NCBI GenBank assembly: GCA_031538895.1
Contig: JAVKLU010000026.1
Location: forward strand, 1 to 64,000
DNA length: 64,000 nt
Direction: 5' to 3'
From: JAVKLU01 sp031538895
GTDB taxonomy: Bacteria; Pseudomonadota; Gammaproteobacteria; Burkholderiales; Burkholderiaceae
Position 1 is the stretch's first letter. Each line of letters starts with the position of its first letter. Positions 8,261 to 17,200 of the stretch are shown here, in pieces. Made by a program: the position numbers and the translations under genes. Below the pieces are notes generated by a model that was given only the letters and a program-made list of their open reading frames with translations, was not told where the DNA came from and did no database searches.

Positions 8261-9733
8261 TTAATCCCCCTTAATATCGCCGATACACAGATATTTCATA
8301 TCAACGTATTCATCGATTCCGTGCGATGAACCTTCACGACCAAAGCCACTGTTTTTCACGCCGCCAAATGGTGCAATTTCGGTTGAGATAATTCCCGTGT
8401 TAATACCGATGATGCCGCATTCCAAAGCCTCGGCAACGCGCCAGACACGGCCAATATCACGACTGTAAAAATAACTCGACAGGCCGTATTCGGTATTATT
8501 TGCCCAGGCTATCACTTGGGCCTCTCTTTCAAAACGAAACACTGGTGCCATCGGGCCAAAAGTTTCCTCTCCCGCGCAGCGCATATCCTGAGTCACGTCG
8601 GCCAGAATGGTGGGTTCAAAAAATTGTTGCGACTCCATCCCCTCTTTCACCTTCCCGCCCACAATCACGCGCGCGCCTTTATTTTTTGCATCTGCGATAT
8701 GCGCTTTCACTTTTTCAACCGCCGCCAAATCAATCAATGGCCCCTGCGTCACACCGGCGTCTAAACCATTGCCGACTTTTAATGCAGCGACTTTGATTGC
8801 AAATTTTTTCAAGAACTCTTCGTACACACCGGCTTGTACATACAGGCGATTGGCGCACACGCAGGTCTGACCGGCGTTACGGTATTTACTCGCCATCGCG
8901 CCCTCAACTGCACTGTCTACATCTGCGTCATCAAAAACGATGAATGATGCATTGCCGCCCAATTCCAGCGATAATTTTTTCAAAGTATGCGCCGATTGCG
9001 CCATCAAAATGCGTCCGACTTCGGTCGATCCGGTAAAGCTTAAATGGCGCACGATTGGGCTGGCGCACAAGACTTTACCCACCGCGATACTGTTATCTGA
9101 ATCAGCTGTCACGACGTTCAACACTCCCGCAGGCATACCCGCACGCAGGGCAAGTTCCGCCACTGCCAAGGCTGACAATGGCGTTTGCTCAGCCGGTTTA
9201 ATCACCACCGTGCAACCCGCCGCCAGTGCCGGCGCGACTTTTCGTGTGATCATTGCAAGTGGAAAATTCCATGGTGTAATCGCTGCGCACACGCCGACCG
9301 GTTGACGCAACACCATCAAACGACGATTGGTATCAAAGGTTTGTAACACTTCGCCGTTCAAGCGTTTGCCTTCTTCTGCAAACCATTCAATAAAACTGGC
9401 GCCATAGGCGACTTCACCACGCGCTTCAGTTAAAGGTTTGCCTTGTTCCATTGTCATCAAACGCGCCAAGTCTTCTTGATGTTGGATTAACAGGTTGAAC
9501 CAACTCAACAAAATTTTGTGGCGCTCTTTAGCGGTCCTGGCTCGCCATTCAATCAGTGCCGCAGCGGCGGCATCAATTGCATTTTGCGCATCGTTAGCGT
9601 TTAAATTGGCCACATCGGCCAAATGCGCGCCCGTCGCCGGATTGGAAACAGCAAAAGTATTTTTTCCAGCAATCCATTGACCATTGATCAATGCACTGGT
9701 TTTTAATAATGAGACATCACTTAAATTTTGCAT
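8261..9733 (-). CDS. gabD: Succinate-semialdehyde dehydrogenase (NAD(P)+)
   Basis: This 490-residue aldehyde dehydrogenase oxidises succinate semialdehyde to succinate, the last step of GABA catabolism. The catalytic glutamate is E257 in LELGGNASF and the nucleophile is C291 in GQTCVCANR. The cofactor strand ITPWNFPLAM (152-161) and the FGPMAPVFRF region are present. The GabD identity rests on these and on the adjacent gabT. The start chosen is ATG 9733, with AAGGA six bases upstream; an upstream in-frame start at 9787 would add 18 unlike residues. Its product enters the TCA cycle. It probably shares a transcript with gabT, 120 bp upstream. Confidence 0.94.
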   Translation of the reverse strand: MQNLSDVSLLKTSALINGQWIAGKNTFAVSNPATGAHLADVANLNANDAQNAIDAAAAALIEWRARTAKERHKILLSWFNLLIQHQEDLARLMTMEQGKPLTEARGEVAYGASFIEWFAEEGKRLNGEVLQTFDTNRRLMVLRQPVGVCAAITPWNFPLAMITRKVAPALAAGCTVVIKPAEQTPLSALAVAELALRAGMPAGVLNVVTADSDNSIAVGKVLCASPIVRHLSFTGSTEVGRILMAQSAHTLKKLSLELGGNASFIVFDDADVDSAVEGAMASKYRNAGQTCVCANRLYVQAGVYEEFLKKFAIKVAALKVGNGLDAGVTQGPLIDLAAVEKVKAHIADAKNKGARVIVGGKVKEGMESQQFFEPTILADVTQDMRCAGEETFGPMAPVFRFEREAQVIAWANNTEYGLSSYFYSRDIGRVWRVAEALECGIIGINTGIISTEIAPFGGVKNSGFGREGSSHGIDEYVDMKYLCIGDIKGD

Positions 9734-9759
9734 AAAAATCCTTAAAGTAGTTGAAGTCC

Positions 9760-9805
9760 AAATGGCGCCAACAAAGTTTTTATCCAAAACTCTGCGGCGC
9801 CATTT
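9760..9805. other. Long hairpin between gabT and gabD
   Basis: AAATGGCGCC (9760-9769) is a perfect inverted match of GGCGCCATTT (9796-9805) across 26 bases. On the minus strand it has no T run after it, so it is more likely a processing or stability element within a gabTD transcript than a terminator. Confidence 0.5.
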
Positions 9806-9853
9806 TTCATGGAATAGCGACTGTTCAAAAAGTGTTCAGAACACGCTCAATAA

Positions 9854-11140
9854 TTACATCGCGCCCAAAATCGCCGCTTCAGTAATCGCCAAACCTTCAT
9901 TGAACACCGCCTCTGGAATGCTTAATGGAAAGAGAAAACGAATCGCGTTACCTTCGGTGCCGCAGGTCAATAAAATCAAACCTTTGGTTAATGCAAGGCT
10001 TTGCACTTTTTTCGCCATATCTGCCAGCGGCGCGCCCGTTTTTGGATCTCTAAACTCAAGCGCAATCATTGCGCCCAAACCACGCACATCAGAAATTGCG
10101 GCGACTTTTGGTTTCAATGCATTCAAACGATCCACCAAAATTGCGCCCAATTTTGCGCCACGCTCGACCAGTTTTTCTTCTTCCATCACTTCAATCACTG
10201 CATGCGCCGCCGCCACCGCTAAAGGATTTCCTGCATATGTGCCACCCAATCCACCTGGCAAAGGTGCGTCCATCACTTCTGCACGTCCACACACCGCAGA
10301 CAAAGTTGTTCCACCGGCTAAAGATTTCGCTACGACCATCAAATCAGGAATCACCGATGGAAAATGCTCCATTGCGAACATTTTTCCCGTGCGTCCAAAA
10401 CCTGTTTGCACTTCGTCGGCAATCAATATGATGCCGTGTTCATCACAGACTTGGCGCAACCACGTCACCGCCTGTGCTTGAATGGGATTAAACCCACCCT
10501 CGCCTTGAACGGGTTCAAAAATAATCGCCGCGACTCGTGATGGTTCAATGTCTGACTTGAATAAATTGCTCAGCGCTTTTTGAGTATCTGCCAAGCTGCT
10601 GCAATGACAAGGATAGGGAATGTGATACACCTCGCTGGCCATCGCACCAAAGCCGGCTTTATAGGGCTGCACCTTACCCGTTAACGACAGCGCGAACAAG
10701 CTGCGTCCATGGAAGGCCGCTGAAAATGCGATCACGCCAGAACGTTTAGTGGCATAACGCGCGATCTTGATCGCATTCTCAACCGCTTCAGCACCCGTGG
10801 TAAAAAATGCGGTTTTTTTCGCATGAGTGCCCGGCGTCATTGCATTGATTTTTTCCGCCAAAGAAATATAACTTTCGTAAGGTACTACTTGATAACACGA
10901 GTGAATAAATTTGTCGGCCTGCGCTTTAATCGCCGCCACTACCTTAGGGTGACGATGCCCGACGTTTACCACCGCGATGCCACCACAAAAATCAATAAAT
11001 CGACGCCCTTCCACATCCCACAATTCGGCGTTTTGTGCGCGCTCAATAAAAAATTGATTTAAGACACCCACACCGCGTGGTGTGGCTTTTTCTTTACGTT
11101 GTTGTAAGGCTAAGTTTTGTGACACTAAGTTTTGTGACAT
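9854..11140 (-). CDS. gabT: 4-aminobutyrate aminotransferase
   Basis: This 428-residue class III PLP aminotransferase moves the amino group of GABA to 2-oxoglutarate, giving succinate semialdehyde and glutamate. The PLP lysine is K272 in VVAKSLAGG. D242 in LIADEVQTGFGRTG contacts the cofactor, and TTGAEAVENA binds the phosphate. The start is ATG 11140, with GGAG about seven bases upstream (minus strand). The longer frame from 11218 adds unrelated residues. It is upstream of gabD on the same strand; together they form the GABA shunt. No regulator such as gabR or csiR is in the neighbourhood. Confidence 0.95.
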   Translation of the reverse strand: MSQNLVSQNLALQQRKEKATPRGVGVLNQFFIERAQNAELWDVEGRRFIDFCGGIAVVNVGHRHPKVVAAIKAQADKFIHSCYQVVPYESYISLAEKINAMTPGTHAKKTAFFTTGAEAVENAIKIARYATKRSGVIAFSAAFHGRSLFALSLTGKVQPYKAGFGAMASEVYHIPYPCHCSSLADTQKALSNLFKSDIEPSRVAAIIFEPVQGEGGFNPIQAQAVTWLRQVCDEHGIILIADEVQTGFGRTGKMFAMEHFPSVIPDLMVVAKSLAGGTTLSAVCGRAEVMDAPLPGGLGGTYAGNPLAVAAAHAVIEVMEEEKLVERGAKLGAILVDRLNALKPKVAAISDVRGLGAMIALEFRDPKTGAPLADMAKKVQSLALTKGLILLTCGTEGNAIRFLFPLSIPEAVFNEGLAITEAAILGAM

Positions 11141-11395
11141 AGAGGTTCTCCAAAAAGTAAAAGAGGTTTGCGTTGTAAACGCACGTAAACCCATAAATAA
11201 ACAACCAATGACTGGCATTGAAATTACTGTCAGCTTAAATACACTTAACGGGGTTTTTCATTCTACTACGTGAAGATATTCGCGTGATTTATTTGAGCAC
11301 GCTGATACGCAAACAATTCATCATAGGTTTGTCGTGCATTCGTCACAAGCACTTTGGCACTATCGCAAAATTTGACTCCGCATCAATCCAATTGA

Positions 11396-12133
11396 CTAAG
11401 GAAGGTTTGGTTTTACGATCTTTCTAACATGATTATCAATATATACCCCTGTGAAAAACAATATCTCAAGCGGAAATAGCATTGAGTCAAGCATCACGGC
11501 AAAAGGTAACCCTATGATCGCATCCATATTTGGTACGGTTTTGTACTGTCTTTCGATTTGGTGAAGAATTATTTTTCGCTCCACTTTGAAATTTGTTTGC
11601 GTTCCTTGTACTTGAACTTGAGTTTTTGGAATAAAGCCGACAAAACTGACTGTAAGAGTTGAACCGTGGTCCGCGATTGTGTAAGTTGATTTTTTGATGA
11701 TCTCGATTTCTACATCAGACAGTTCAGATTTCGGCTTGTCATAAAAAAAACGTCTCGATCCTGTGAAACTTCCATTGCTTACCTCAATTTCAAAGGGTAT
11801 TTCGTCAGTTGTTTTTTGATTAAATTTATTGGCAGAAAACAGACGATTACCATCAAGTTTTTGAGCAATTTCAGCAAAACGATCCCCGCCCTCGACGACG
11901 ACATAGAGCGCGTTTCTTCCGACCATTGCAATAGCCTTAGGGTGTCGGGTCAAAATCTCTGTGTTATCAATACGACCGATCGCGTAGAGCTGGTCTTCAG
12001 CCAGAATATTGCTGGATTTTATTGTTGTGACTGTTTTTGAAAGAGGAGCCATCAGCAATATTCCGCCAGTGAAACAACCTTGCAGAAACATCACTGCGAA
12101 TATAATCGCTAAAAAAACTAATAATTTACGCAT
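11396..12133 (-). CDS. Putative lipoprotein of unknown function
   Basis: This 245-residue protein starts at ATG 12133 with a lipoprotein signal: basic MRK, a hydrophobic core, and lipobox LQGC with Cys20. After the signal it has a short hydrophobic GGILLMAPL stretch, then a mixed alpha/beta region rich in charged residues. A second hydrophobic segment lies near the C-terminus (around LPFAVMLDSMLFPLEILFF), which could be membrane-embedded. I recognise no family. An in-frame upstream start at 12175 is less likely because it would place 14 extra residues before the signal. It follows the TIM-barrel-like lipoprotein gene on the same strand. Confidence 0.65.
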   Translation of the reverse strand: MRKLLVFLAIIFAVMFLQGCFTGGILLMAPLSKTVTTIKSSNILAEDQLYAIGRIDNTEILTRHPKAIAMVGRNALYVVVEGGDRFAEIAQKLDGNRLFSANKFNQKTTDEIPFEIEVSNGSFTGSRRFFYDKPKSELSDVEIEIIKKSTYTIADHGSTLTVSFVGFIPKTQVQVQGTQTNFKVERKIILHQIERQYKTVPNMDAIIGLPFAVMLDSMLFPLEILFFTGVYIDNHVRKIVKPNLP

Positions 12134-12204
12134 TGATAGTCCGTTAATAACTGACTGACTGATGGATTCAATCAACTCATTATTCTGTGCTAATCCCTAA
12201 GCGT

Positions 12205-13542
12205 TTAGGACGGTGCAGAGGTCAACTGCCAAATGCGCACTTGCTGGGGAGCTAAATCGAAACTCATCTGATCGACCTTTGACGCGTTACTGCTAGGCTG
12301 GGTTAATAGCTCCGTTATTTGACTGCCACTGGGCCAGCCCGATAAATTAGCACGAATGGTGTTGATATCACTGGTGCTAACAGCAAGCAGGTAATGTGTG
12401 TTTTTGTAATAAAAATCTTGTAGCACCCAATCACTGGCACTACCGTTTGTTGTAGTCGATACAACGGCATCGCTACGCGCCATCTCACCATAGGCAAAGG
12501 CTTGTCCCAACAGAGGTTCGGTGGCATTCATTTCTGTGGAGATTGACAAATAATCCGTCGCAATTTTGTCACGCCAATTGGCGCTAAACCCTGGGCGCAG
12601 CGCATAAGACCAAATGAAGATACCCTTTGCACCACGCGCAATGGCAAGATAGATATTGTTACGAATCACGGCGCGCAGTTGCGCATCGCTAGGAGCTGGC
12701 TCAACTGGATCAATATCCATATTCAGTCCAACAACCGGCAAATAAGCTTGTGCCATATTTGATCCGCCATACACGGCATCGGCACCTGCCATCACTTTTG
12801 AAATTCGTTTTGAATCGTTATAGATGCTACTAGTGTATGACCCACGGGCAATGACATCGTAGTAAGCAATGTAGTTTTTTAAATCACTCGCCGTTCTGTT
12901 ATTAGGTTGGTACGAAAGAATCGGGCGATTTGCCACCTTTGCGACAGCTTCGGCGGCGCGAATGGCATCTCGGACTGTTGTTAAATATGCCATGTCGCCC
13001 TCGGGTGATGTGATGCTGCCCTTATTCCAATAGCGTAACTCTTCTGGATACACATACCAATAACTGACGGCTTTACTAAGGCTTGCATCATTCAACACAG
13101 CATTGACTTTGGTCATCACTTGATTCTCAACATCTGCCTGCGATATCGGGAGATTGAGTGATGATGCAACATAACTCACCGGAGTTGAACCATTTGCACC
13201 CTTAGCTGAAATTTGCCAGATCAACTTCATGCCAGCTTGGATGGCTTGACTGCTGCATCCGTTGCTAAGACCCTGTGTTCCGTAATTAGGCCCATACAAA
13301 GAACCTGATCCAACCCCACCATTGCTTGTGATAAATGAGGCTAAAAAACTCTCGCAATTGGCATTTATTGAGTAAAAAGCAAAGGGGAATCCGGTCGTTA
13401 AAGTCAGTTTAGGGGCAGGCGTGTTGGACGTGCGAAAAAAACTCTCAGCAGTCGTTAGCGTTTTTGGTGTCGTTGGCTCAAGGCCACCGCAACCATAAGA
13501 AAGGGCGAGCGAGAAGGCTAATAATATGAGTAATGTGCGCAT
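12205..13542 (-). CDS. Putative lipoprotein with a glycoside-hydrolase-like (TIM-barrel) body
   Basis: This 445-residue protein starts at ATG 13542 with a lipoprotein-like signal ending in LSYGC (Cys18, an imperfect lipobox). Several stretches look like barrel strands of a glycoside-hydrolase-type fold: VSYWYVYPEELRYWNKG, RPILSYQPNNR, VVGLNMDIDPVEP and AKGIFIWSYALRPGF, the last resembling a terminal barrel strand. A C-terminal beta-rich segment follows (HYLLAVSTSD, VRIWQL). No catalytic pair can be assigned with confidence and I know no named family for it. It lies 40 bp downstream of mltA, so a cell-envelope or polysaccharide role is plausible but inferred. Confidence 0.55.
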   Translation of the reverse strand: MRTLLILLAFSLALSYGCGGLEPTTPKTLTTAESFFRTSNTPAPKLTLTTGFPFAFYSINANCESFLASFITSNGGVGSGSLYGPNYGTQGLSNGCSSQAIQAGMKLIWQISAKGANGSTPVSYVASSLNLPISQADVENQVMTKVNAVLNDASLSKAVSYWYVYPEELRYWNKGSITSPEGDMAYLTTVRDAIRAAEAVAKVANRPILSYQPNNRTASDLKNYIAYYDVIARGSYTSSIYNDSKRISKVMAGADAVYGGSNMAQAYLPVVGLNMDIDPVEPAPSDAQLRAVIRNNIYLAIARGAKGIFIWSYALRPGFSANWRDKIATDYLSISTEMNATEPLLGQAFAYGEMARSDAVVSTTTNGSASDWVLQDFYYKNTHYLLAVSTSDINTIRANLSGWPSGSQITELLTQPSSNASKVDQMSFDLAPQQVRIWQLTSAPS

Positions 13543-13582
13543 GATCCTCGAGCCCGAAAAGTTATATGGGGGAGTCACTTAA

Positions 13583-14929
13583 TCACTTCACCAAAATAAT
13601 CGGTTCAAATTCTTTAGGCGCGGCACGCGGCATTAACACCCACATCAAGCCTTGCTGTTTCATTTTTCCGGCGAGATTGCCGGCGTCATCACCCGTTCCC
13701 CAGAAAAAATCTGCACGAACGTTGCCGCGAATCGCGCCGCCGGTATCTTGCGCCATCATCAACTGACGCAATGGCGCAGTTTTATTCGGATAAGTTGTCG
13801 ATAAAAAAACTGGCACATCTAAAGGCACCGAAAGTGGGTCAACCGCAATAGAACGCGCGGCGGTTAAATTGACACCCGACGCGCCGATAGGTCCCAGACG
13901 ATCATCGGTAATCGCTTTTTCTTCAAAAAACACCATGCTCGGATTGCTATTGAGCAACTCCGACAAACGCTCTGGATGGGCCTTAGCCCAGGAACGAATA
14001 CTTTGTGCACTTGCTTGCGTCAAATTTAACTCACCTTTATCCACTAAATAACGGCCAATCGAACGATAAACCTGCCCGTTTTGGTTCGCGTAACCAATTC
14101 GAATCGTCTTTTTTTCATCGACTAAATAAACCCGCCCCGAGCCTTGCACTTCCATAAAAAAGGCATCGACCGGATCGTTTAACCATACCAACTCAAAATC
14201 CGCCAGTAAATCACGACTGGTAATTTCGGCACGATTGAAATAGGGCACCACGCGCTGACCCAATACACGTCCGCGCAAACGCAAATTAGCGGTTTCGGGA
14301 GCGATCTCTTTTAAATCAATCGTCAATAAATCATTGGGGGTTCGATAAACCGGATAAATATACGGTGCCCGTTTTGTGCGTGAACCGTGCAGCACTGGTT
14401 CGTAATAACCCGTAATCAAACCTTCCAATGAACCGTCTTTATTCATCACCGCATACGCTTGAAAATAAATTTCAAAATAACGTTTTACCGCATTGCTGTC
14501 ATTACCGCTAACCTGTGTCGCCGCGTCACAAACATTATTCCATTCGGCGCGAAAACGCAGGGAACGACACGAACGGTTAAAGGCTTCCCATACTTGTTTA
14601 TGGTCGTCAGATTCCCAGCCGCTAATATCTTGATAGGGCACCGCACGCCAATGATCACGAATCCCCAGCGCGTTGAGTTGTGGTAAAGGAATCGCTTTAA
14701 CTTTTTTATTGTCTTTAAGGTTCAAGTCCTCAGCCGTTGATTCATCCTTAACACCACTAGTTTTGTTAAGCGTCTCCCGCTCTTTTTTAATCACCGCCGG
14801 TTTATTTAAGGTATCGCCGGGTGTGGCACAAGCGACTACGATCATGGTCACACTCAACAGCAAAAATCGTAGCAGCAAAAATCGTAGCCGCAAAAATCGT
14901 AGCAGCAAAAATCGTTGAAGAAATTTCAT
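13583..14929 (-). CDS. mltA: Membrane-bound lytic murein transglycosylase A
   Basis: This 448-residue outer-membrane lipoprotein cleaves peptidoglycan glycan strands to 1,6-anhydromuropeptides. The MltA domain shows GLITGYYEPVLHGS. The C-terminal 3D domain carries AQDTGGAIRG with the invariant aspartates and RADFFWGTGDDAG. The signal peptide is odd: it is stretched by RFLLL-type units encoded by a 15-bp minisatellite before the lipobox VVAC (Cys34). Residues 36-90 are a charged linker rich in Lys. It heads a minus-strand run with two further lipoproteins. Confidence 0.93.
   Translation of the reverse strand: MKFLQRFLLLRFLRLRFLLLRFLLLSVTMIVVACATPGDTLNKPAVIKKERETLNKTSGVKDESTAEDLNLKDNKKVKAIPLPQLNALGIRDHWRAVPYQDISGWESDDHKQVWEAFNRSCRSLRFRAEWNNVCDAATQVSGNDSNAVKRYFEIYFQAYAVMNKDGSLEGLITGYYEPVLHGSRTKRAPYIYPVYRTPNDLLTIDLKEIAPETANLRLRGRVLGQRVVPYFNRAEITSRDLLADFELVWLNDPVDAFFMEVQGSGRVYLVDEKKTIRIGYANQNGQVYRSIGRYLVDKGELNLTQASAQSIRSWAKAHPERLSELLNSNPSMVFFEEKAITDDRLGPIGASGVNLTAARSIAVDPLSVPLDVPVFLSTTYPNKTAPLRQLMMAQDTGGAIRGNVRADFFWGTGDDAGNLAGKMKQQGLMWVLMPRAAPKEFEPIILVK
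14856..14915 (-). repeat. 15-bp minisatellite (four units) in the mltA signal-peptide region
   Basis: Four adjacent 15-bp units, AGCAGCAAAAATCGT with small changes, encode repeated R-F-L-L-L type blocks within residues 5-25 of MltA. A change in unit number keeps the frame but alters the length of the hydrophobic, arginine-punctuated export signal. Confidence 0.85.
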
Positions 14930-14980
14930 TTTTAATCCAAAAACTAATAAGTTCTATGTTGACAAGACCCTAAGCCTTGA

Positions 14981-16636
14981 TTATGTCCGACCACGTTGTA
15001 ACCATTCTTCTGCGTGCTGCCGCGTCGTTGCCGTGATTTCAACACCGCCTAACATTCGTGCAATTTCTTGTACCCGAGTCTCATTTTGCAAGGCGTAAAT
15101 TTCAGTTTTTGGTGCGCCCTTAACTTGTTCTTTACGCACTAAAAAGTGTTGTTTCGCCAAACTGGCGACTTGCGGCAAATGCGTTACGCACAACACTTGG
15201 CGCGACTGTCCTAACTGCTGTAATAAACGCCCCACTACTTCAGCGACAGCACCACCAATCCCGCTATCAACTTCATCAAACACCAAAGTGGGTGTCGCAG
15301 TGGCTTGCGCAGCAATCACGGTAATGGCCAGAGCGATACGCGCCAACTCGCCTCCTGAGGCCACCCGCGCTAAAGATTTTGGCGCCACACCCGCGTGTCC
15401 CGCCACTCGAAATTCGATGCGCTCATTACCCTGAGCTGAAGCCGCTATTGGTAACAGCGCGACCTCAAACGCTCCACCTTGCATATTCAAAGTTTGCATC
15501 GAGTCCGTTACTTTGTGCGCCAAGTCCATTGCAAGCGTTTTGCGCGCCAGACTTAACGCAGATGCATGTTGATCGTAATCAGCTTTTAAACGCGCGACCT
15601 CTTGCGTTAAATCCGCCTCATCCATCGGATGCGCCAGTTGATCGAGTTTGGTTTGACTGTCTAATAACAATTGCGGCAAAGCTTCAGGCGCACAACGAAA
15701 CTTTCGCGACGCGCTGTGCAAGGCCTCAACCCGAAAATCAATTTGCTGCATTTGCGTCGGATCTAAATCAATTTTTTCTAGGTAAACAGTTAAATCATGC
15801 GCCGCTTCATTGAGTTGAATTTGTGCGGATTCCAACATTTGCGCAATCGGTGATAAGCGCTGATCAATTTGTGCCTCACGCGACAAACGTTGGCTGTAAT
15901 GCGCCAACTGCGCATTCATTGCGGCTTCAGAATCGCGCAATAAATCAACTCCTGTTTGTGCGACCTCAATCAAATTGCTGGCATGCGATAAACGTGAATG
16001 CGCTTGTTGTACCTCATCCCACTCGCCGGCCTTCGGGCTTAGTTTTTCTAATTCAGAAACTTGCCACACCAAACGTTCGCGTTCGGCGTTAATGGTGGCG
16101 AATTCCATTTGGTAATTATTCAGTAATTGCGCGGCGTGATGCCAAGCTTGATAGGCGTGTGTGACTATCAATGCTTGCGTTTCCAGATGCCCATGTCGGT
16201 CTAACAAAATACGTTGTTGATCCGTTTGAAGCAATGATTGGTGCGCATGTTGGCCATGGATATCAATCAGCAAACTACCCAGTTCGCGCAATTGACTCAA
16301 ATTGACGACAGTGCCATTGATAAAGCCGCGCGATCGTCCGGTTTGATCAATCGTGCGGCGCAAAATTAATTCATCTTGCACTTCTATTTCTTGCCCAGCT
16401 AACCACGCCTGAATCATCTCGCTATCATTGTCCCATTGACTTGAAATCTCAGTTTTTGCCGCACCTTCACGAATCGACTCCGGACCGCCGCGCTCACCCA
16501 AGACCAGATTTAAAGCATCGATCAAAATGGATTTCCCCGCACCGGTCTCACCGCTAAAAACGGTAAATCCAGAAGAGAACTCGATGGCGAGTTGTTCCAC
16601 AATAACAAAATCACGCAAATAGAGCGTACGTAGCAT
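14981..16636 (-). CDS. recN: DNA repair protein RecN
   Basis: This 551-residue SMC-like ATPase acts early in double-strand break repair. Walker A is GETGAGKS (29-36). The signature VASGGELARIALAI and Walker B TLVFDEVDSGIGG are near the C-terminus. The long helical middle (about 150-360) is the coiled coil. The ATG at 16636 fits the family opening MLRTLYLRDFVIVEQL. An upstream in-frame start at 16714 would add 26 unrelated residues. No LexA box was identified by eye. Confidence 0.95.
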   Translation of the reverse strand: MLRTLYLRDFVIVEQLAIEFSSGFTVFSGETGAGKSILIDALNLVLGERGGPESIREGAAKTEISSQWDNDSEMIQAWLAGQEIEVQDELILRRTIDQTGRSRGFINGTVVNLSQLRELGSLLIDIHGQHAHQSLLQTDQQRILLDRHGHLETQALIVTHAYQAWHHAAQLLNNYQMEFATINAERERLVWQVSELEKLSPKAGEWDEVQQAHSRLSHASNLIEVAQTGVDLLRDSEAAMNAQLAHYSQRLSREAQIDQRLSPIAQMLESAQIQLNEAAHDLTVYLEKIDLDPTQMQQIDFRVEALHSASRKFRCAPEALPQLLLDSQTKLDQLAHPMDEADLTQEVARLKADYDQHASALSLARKTLAMDLAHKVTDSMQTLNMQGGAFEVALLPIAASAQGNERIEFRVAGHAGVAPKSLARVASGGELARIALAITVIAAQATATPTLVFDEVDSGIGGAVAEVVGRLLQQLGQSRQVLCVTHLPQVASLAKQHFLVRKEQVKGAPKTEIYALQNETRVQEIARMLGGVEITATTRQHAEEWLQRGRT

Positions 16637-16789
16637 AGGAGTCTTAGTAAAAACCAGTGCCAAGGATTGTAAGGGACAGGATAGGTCGCAGGATTCACAA
16701 GCTATGCGCGCCATGAGCGGAGAATCACATCACGTATTGCGCTATGAAACTTGATTCAAATACAGCGAATAAAAAACGGCCCACAATAA

Positions 16790-16813
16790 AAAACGGCCCA
16801 ATTGGGCCGTTTT
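16790..16813. terminator. Bidirectional-looking terminator after the small Ala/Lys-rich gene
   Basis: This is a perfect palindrome: AAAACGGCCCA joined directly to the matching TGGGCCGTTTT half. It is followed by T-rich sequence on both strands. It ends the minus-strand transcript of the gene at 16872-17072. A partial copy of the left arm (AAAAAACGGCCC) occurs just beyond it at 16771-16782. Confidence 0.8.
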
Positions 16814-16871
16814 TAAATGTTCAAACAAAAAAGTTAGCCTTTCATGCTTTAACAGAACTGCTTTAACAAAA

Positions 16872-17072
16872 TTACTTCGATGCTGATGCTGATGCGTGTT
16901 TAGCATGTTTAGCTTTTTTAGCTTTTTTAGCTTTTTTGTCCATGCCATCAGCTGATGCAGCGGGTGCAGCGGCTGCGGGTGCCGCAGCAGGAGCAGCCGC
17001 AGGAGCAGCAGCGTTTTGAGCAAATGCAGTAACAGCGAATAAAGCAATAACTAAAGCGATAATTTTTTTCAT
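16872..17072 (-). CDS. Small exported Ala-rich, Lys-tailed protein
   Basis: This 66-residue protein has a signal peptide (MKKIIALVIALFAVTAFAQ, cleavage near residue 18). It then has an Ala/Pro repeat region, then a basic tail of KKAKKAKKAKHAKHA type. The layout resembles small acid-shock-like or histone-like tail proteins common in Burkholderiales; no specific function is known. The ATG at 17072 is chosen because it begins the signal peptide and has a GAGAG ribosome site. It has its own terminator. Low-complexity sequence makes family assignment unsafe. Confidence 0.75.
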   Translation of the reverse strand: MKKIIALVIALFAVTAFAQNAAAPAAAPAAAPAAAAPAASADGMDKKAKKAKKAKHAKHASASASK

Positions 17073-17200
17073 AGTAGCTCTCAAAAAGAAGTAAACAACA
17101 AATAAACAGATTAAAAAAAATAATTGTGCTCAAAACTGTGATGGAAAACCATCCTTACCTTAAGCAGGCATATGCTAAGACCCTAATGTTAGTTTTATTG

